Assembly (NCBI RefSeq): GCF_003286085.1
Contig: NW_020825294.1
Location: 248,001-312,000, forward strand
Direction: 5' to 3'
DNA from: Drosophila persimilis
Lineage: Eukaryota; Arthropoda; Insecta; Diptera; Drosophilidae
Length of the DNA stretch: 64,000 nt
Positions 62,921 through 64,000 of the stretch are shown here, piece by piece; within the stretch, counting starts at the first letter, position 1; every line of letters starts with the position of its first letter. A program made the translations under genes and the position numbers. The notes beneath the pieces were generated by a model. The model did not search any database. It was not told the DNA's origin and was given only the letters and a program-made list of their open reading frames with translations.

Positions 62921-64000
62921 GAAAACCCTCATCAACATCCATTAGATTGTCGAAAGTTCAAATGTCGGAGGAGGCTTTCGGTGCGTAGGTTAAACCGTGC
63001 GCAAAAGTGTCAAAATGTTAAACATATTCCCACATGAGAGACACCACTACCAACAACAACAACACCAACACCAACACAGGACTACAGCAGGACTCGGCTC
63101 TTCCTGTGACAGCGTTGATAACAATGACAATAACACGAGGTCCTGCTCTGGGGAGTGGTTTTCGGAGGGGCCCCAGTGCTCTGTGTCCTGTTGAGCAATC
63201 ACATGAAATGTCCTGCCTGCTGTTTAGTGGTTCCAGAGGTGTCGCTAGGAGACCTCCCAAAGGGGGGCGGCCACACAGTTTGATGGATGTCAAAAGTGCT
63301 GCGATCAATGCAGGGATTTCCTGTCATGGCAGGGACTTAAGTTACGGATTCAGGCAAAATCTTCTATATGTATATTTTTGGAATTTATCTATCATTCTAT
63401 TACCAATAGACTCTCTTTTCCTTACACTTTTCCTTTGCCAAAGTTTTCCTTATAATTTTCTAGATTTATCACCACTTGAATTCCAGTTTTAGGCCAAGAG
63501 GAATCTGCCCAAAAGCTAATTAGCCACACAGTTTGGTAGAACTCTCGCTTTGCGGGCCCTTCATTTCCTACAAATATTTTCATTAGCTGTCAGCGCAGAC
63601 ACGCCCACTGTTTTGTCCGCCCATGAAAATTACATTAAATTTGAGACCCGCGTAGGCGCCTTAATGCTCCTTTCGACTTAATTTAAACGAACGAGTTAAC
63701 AAGCAGCCAGAAAAAGCCAAAACCAGTAAAAGCCAAGAAAAAAAGAAAACCATATGATTTATCGCTGGGAAAACTTTTCCGGCTTGATGAGCTTTCAGGG
63801 AAAAGTTTCCGAGGGTGAGAGCAGAGGGGGGGAGGGGTGGAAACGTCTGCTGCTGCTGCACTTTTAGAGGGCAGCGGAAGGGGGAGGTGTTTTTCCCACT
63901 TCGTTTCCGTCTTTGAGGCTATGCAAAAATCACCCACTAAATTTTAATGGCCTGACATTGAGGCGCCGCTCGCCAGCCGCCATTTGGGCGCCAGAAGTTT

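Larger units (their letters stand above)
42810..64000. other. Long non-coding stretch to the window end
   Basis: I see no convincing gene in these 21 kb. The longest open frame (45557-46270 plus, 237 codons) has no codon bias and consists of poly-A/CA-rich then Leu/Cys-rich low-complexity sequence. Contents are GA, GACA and CT microsatellites, G- and C-runs, and a TGTAGAA-rich patch at 44.68-45.01 kb. It also holds an AT-rich block at 54.27-54.80 kb, a dispersed-repeat cluster at 54.9-55.4 kb, and a diverged ATCGAT repeat at 60.4-61.2 kb. It may be intergenic or a large intron of a transcript whose exons lie outside. Confidence 0.5.

Overview
The window looks like Drosophila nuclear DNA. It is mostly non-coding, with short introns of 53-61 bp inside compact genes, typical fly 5' leader sequence, many microsatellites and a decayed Tc1/mariner-type transposon. 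An intact orthologue of the odorant receptor gene Or30a places it on the arm equivalent to D. melanogaster 2L (Muller element B). Several dispersed-repeat fragments and the general sequence style suggest a species outside the melanogaster subgroup, perhaps the obscura group. That last point is a weak inference.

Layout, left to right. (1) 1-857: minus-strand Tc1/Tc3-like transposase pseudogene, cut by the window edge. (2) About 1.4-1.9 kb: CpG-rich, promoter/leader-like block. (3) 14.2-23.5 kb: two in-phase minus-strand coding exons (23109-23543 with the start codon, and 14217-14486) of a gene whose product I do not recognise. They are separated by an 8.6 kb intron, and the rest of the gene lies to the left or outside the window. 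Its probable 5' leader and promoter lie at about 23.5-25.0 kb. (4) 30258-30744: small two-exon minus-strand gene for a secreted cysteine-rich protein of the single-domain von Willebrand C (SVWC, Vago-like) type, with TATA box and poly(A) signal. (5) 41220-42699: seven-exon minus-strand odorant receptor Or30a, 377 codons, all splice sites canonical, with a TATA-like box about 100 bp upstream. (6) 43-64 kb: no convincing gene. It holds intronic or intergenic DNA with simple repeats, an AT-rich block, a diverged repeat cluster near 55 kb and a diverged ATCGAT-containing tandem repeat at 60.4-61.2 kb.

The three recognisable genes are all on the minus strand and do not form an operon or pathway. 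One is a chemosensory membrane receptor, one a secreted immune/stress-type peptide, and one a low-complexity N-terminus of a larger protein. The hunt produced mostly sequence-structure observations: strong over-use of a GTATCTT/AAGATAC heptamer, several old tandem duplications of 80-290 bp period, and short GC-balanced coding-like islands that could be unannotated exons or decayed genes. No tRNA, rRNA, CRISPR array or intact transposon was seen.
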